A stretch of DNA of 64,000 bases from Pegoplata infirma. Taxonomy: Eukaryota; Arthropoda; Insecta; Diptera; Anthomyiidae. A program made the position numbers and the translations under genes. Of the stretch, positions 63,984 to 64,000 are shown piece by piece (positions within the stretch are counted from its first letter, which is position 1; each line of letters begins with the position of its first letter). The stretch covers positions 232,722,023 to 232,786,022 of the forward strand of contig OY992536.1 in NCBI GenBank assembly GCA_963921195.1, given 5' to 3'. The notes beneath the pieces are model-generated. The model saw nothing but the letters and a program-made list of their open reading frames with translations. It searched no databases and had not been told where the DNA came from.

Positions 63984-64000
63984 GTAAGAAAAGGATGCAG

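Noticed and set aside
56637..64000. Upstream receptor exons (TM1-TM4) within the window
   Set aside because: I looked on the minus strand for DRY, GN-x3-I and W-type TM4 motifs and found none. The DNA is repeat-rich; only the 63898-63983 island is exon-like.

Overview
The window looks like an AT-rich, repeat-laden piece of a higher-fly (dipteran) nuclear genome. The evidence is large introns with GT-AG boundaries, one insect-type amine receptor gene, RNase H-bearing non-LTR retrotransposons, and many copies of a GTCY-microsatellite repeat that resembles the dipteran mini-me (DINE/Helentron-type) family. No bacterial, viral or organellar genes are visible. A calyptrate fly (blow fly or house fly relative) is my guess from the element content, not something the sequence proves.

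The only host gene I can support is on the minus strand. It is an alpha2-adrenergic-like octopamine receptor (Octalpha2R type). Two of its coding exons are here: a 159-bp exon with TM5 (56478-56636), and the last coding exon with the long third intracellular loop, TM6 and TM7 (17524-18594). They are joined by a phase-0 intron of 37,883 bp. The exons for the N-terminus and TM1-TM4 are not recognisable in the window and probably lie beyond its right edge. The first stop (TGA) is followed in frame by 37 further sense codons of near-exonic base composition, ending in TAG (17410). That makes it a candidate stop-codon readthrough extension with a cysteine cluster, and I consider it the most interesting signal in the window.

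Layout. 1-2.99 kb: AT-rich satellite built on the palindrome TTGTTATCGATAACAA (it contains TATCGATA, the DREF/DRE consensus), interrupted by a foldback element. 2.98-16.4 kb: layered inverted-repeat transposons and mini-me-like repeats, no gene. 17.1-18.6 kb: 3' end of the receptor gene. 18.6-56.5 kb: the giant intron. It holds at least five damaged non-LTR (LINE) copies: E at 19.0-19.7 kb minus, A at 20.2-25.6 kb plus and nearly full length, B at 30.2-33.3 kb plus, C at 33.3-35.5 kb plus, and D at 36.5-39.7 kb minus. It also holds a Helitron-like region (41.1-44.95 kb) and several hAT-like and foldback elements. 56.5-56.6 kb: TM5 exon. 56.6-64 kb: a 2-kb hAT-like element with perfect 8-bp target duplication inside another TIR element, and two foldbacks. 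A short exon-like segment lies at the very end.

Insertions are nested often enough to give relative ages: MITE inside LINE B, mini-me inside LINE B, MITE inside LINE D, hAT inside hAT-like inside mini-me-like. One family has both a filled and an unfilled copy in the window. Every transposon ORF I can read is broken, so the window reads as a gene whose giant intron has served as a sink for transposons.
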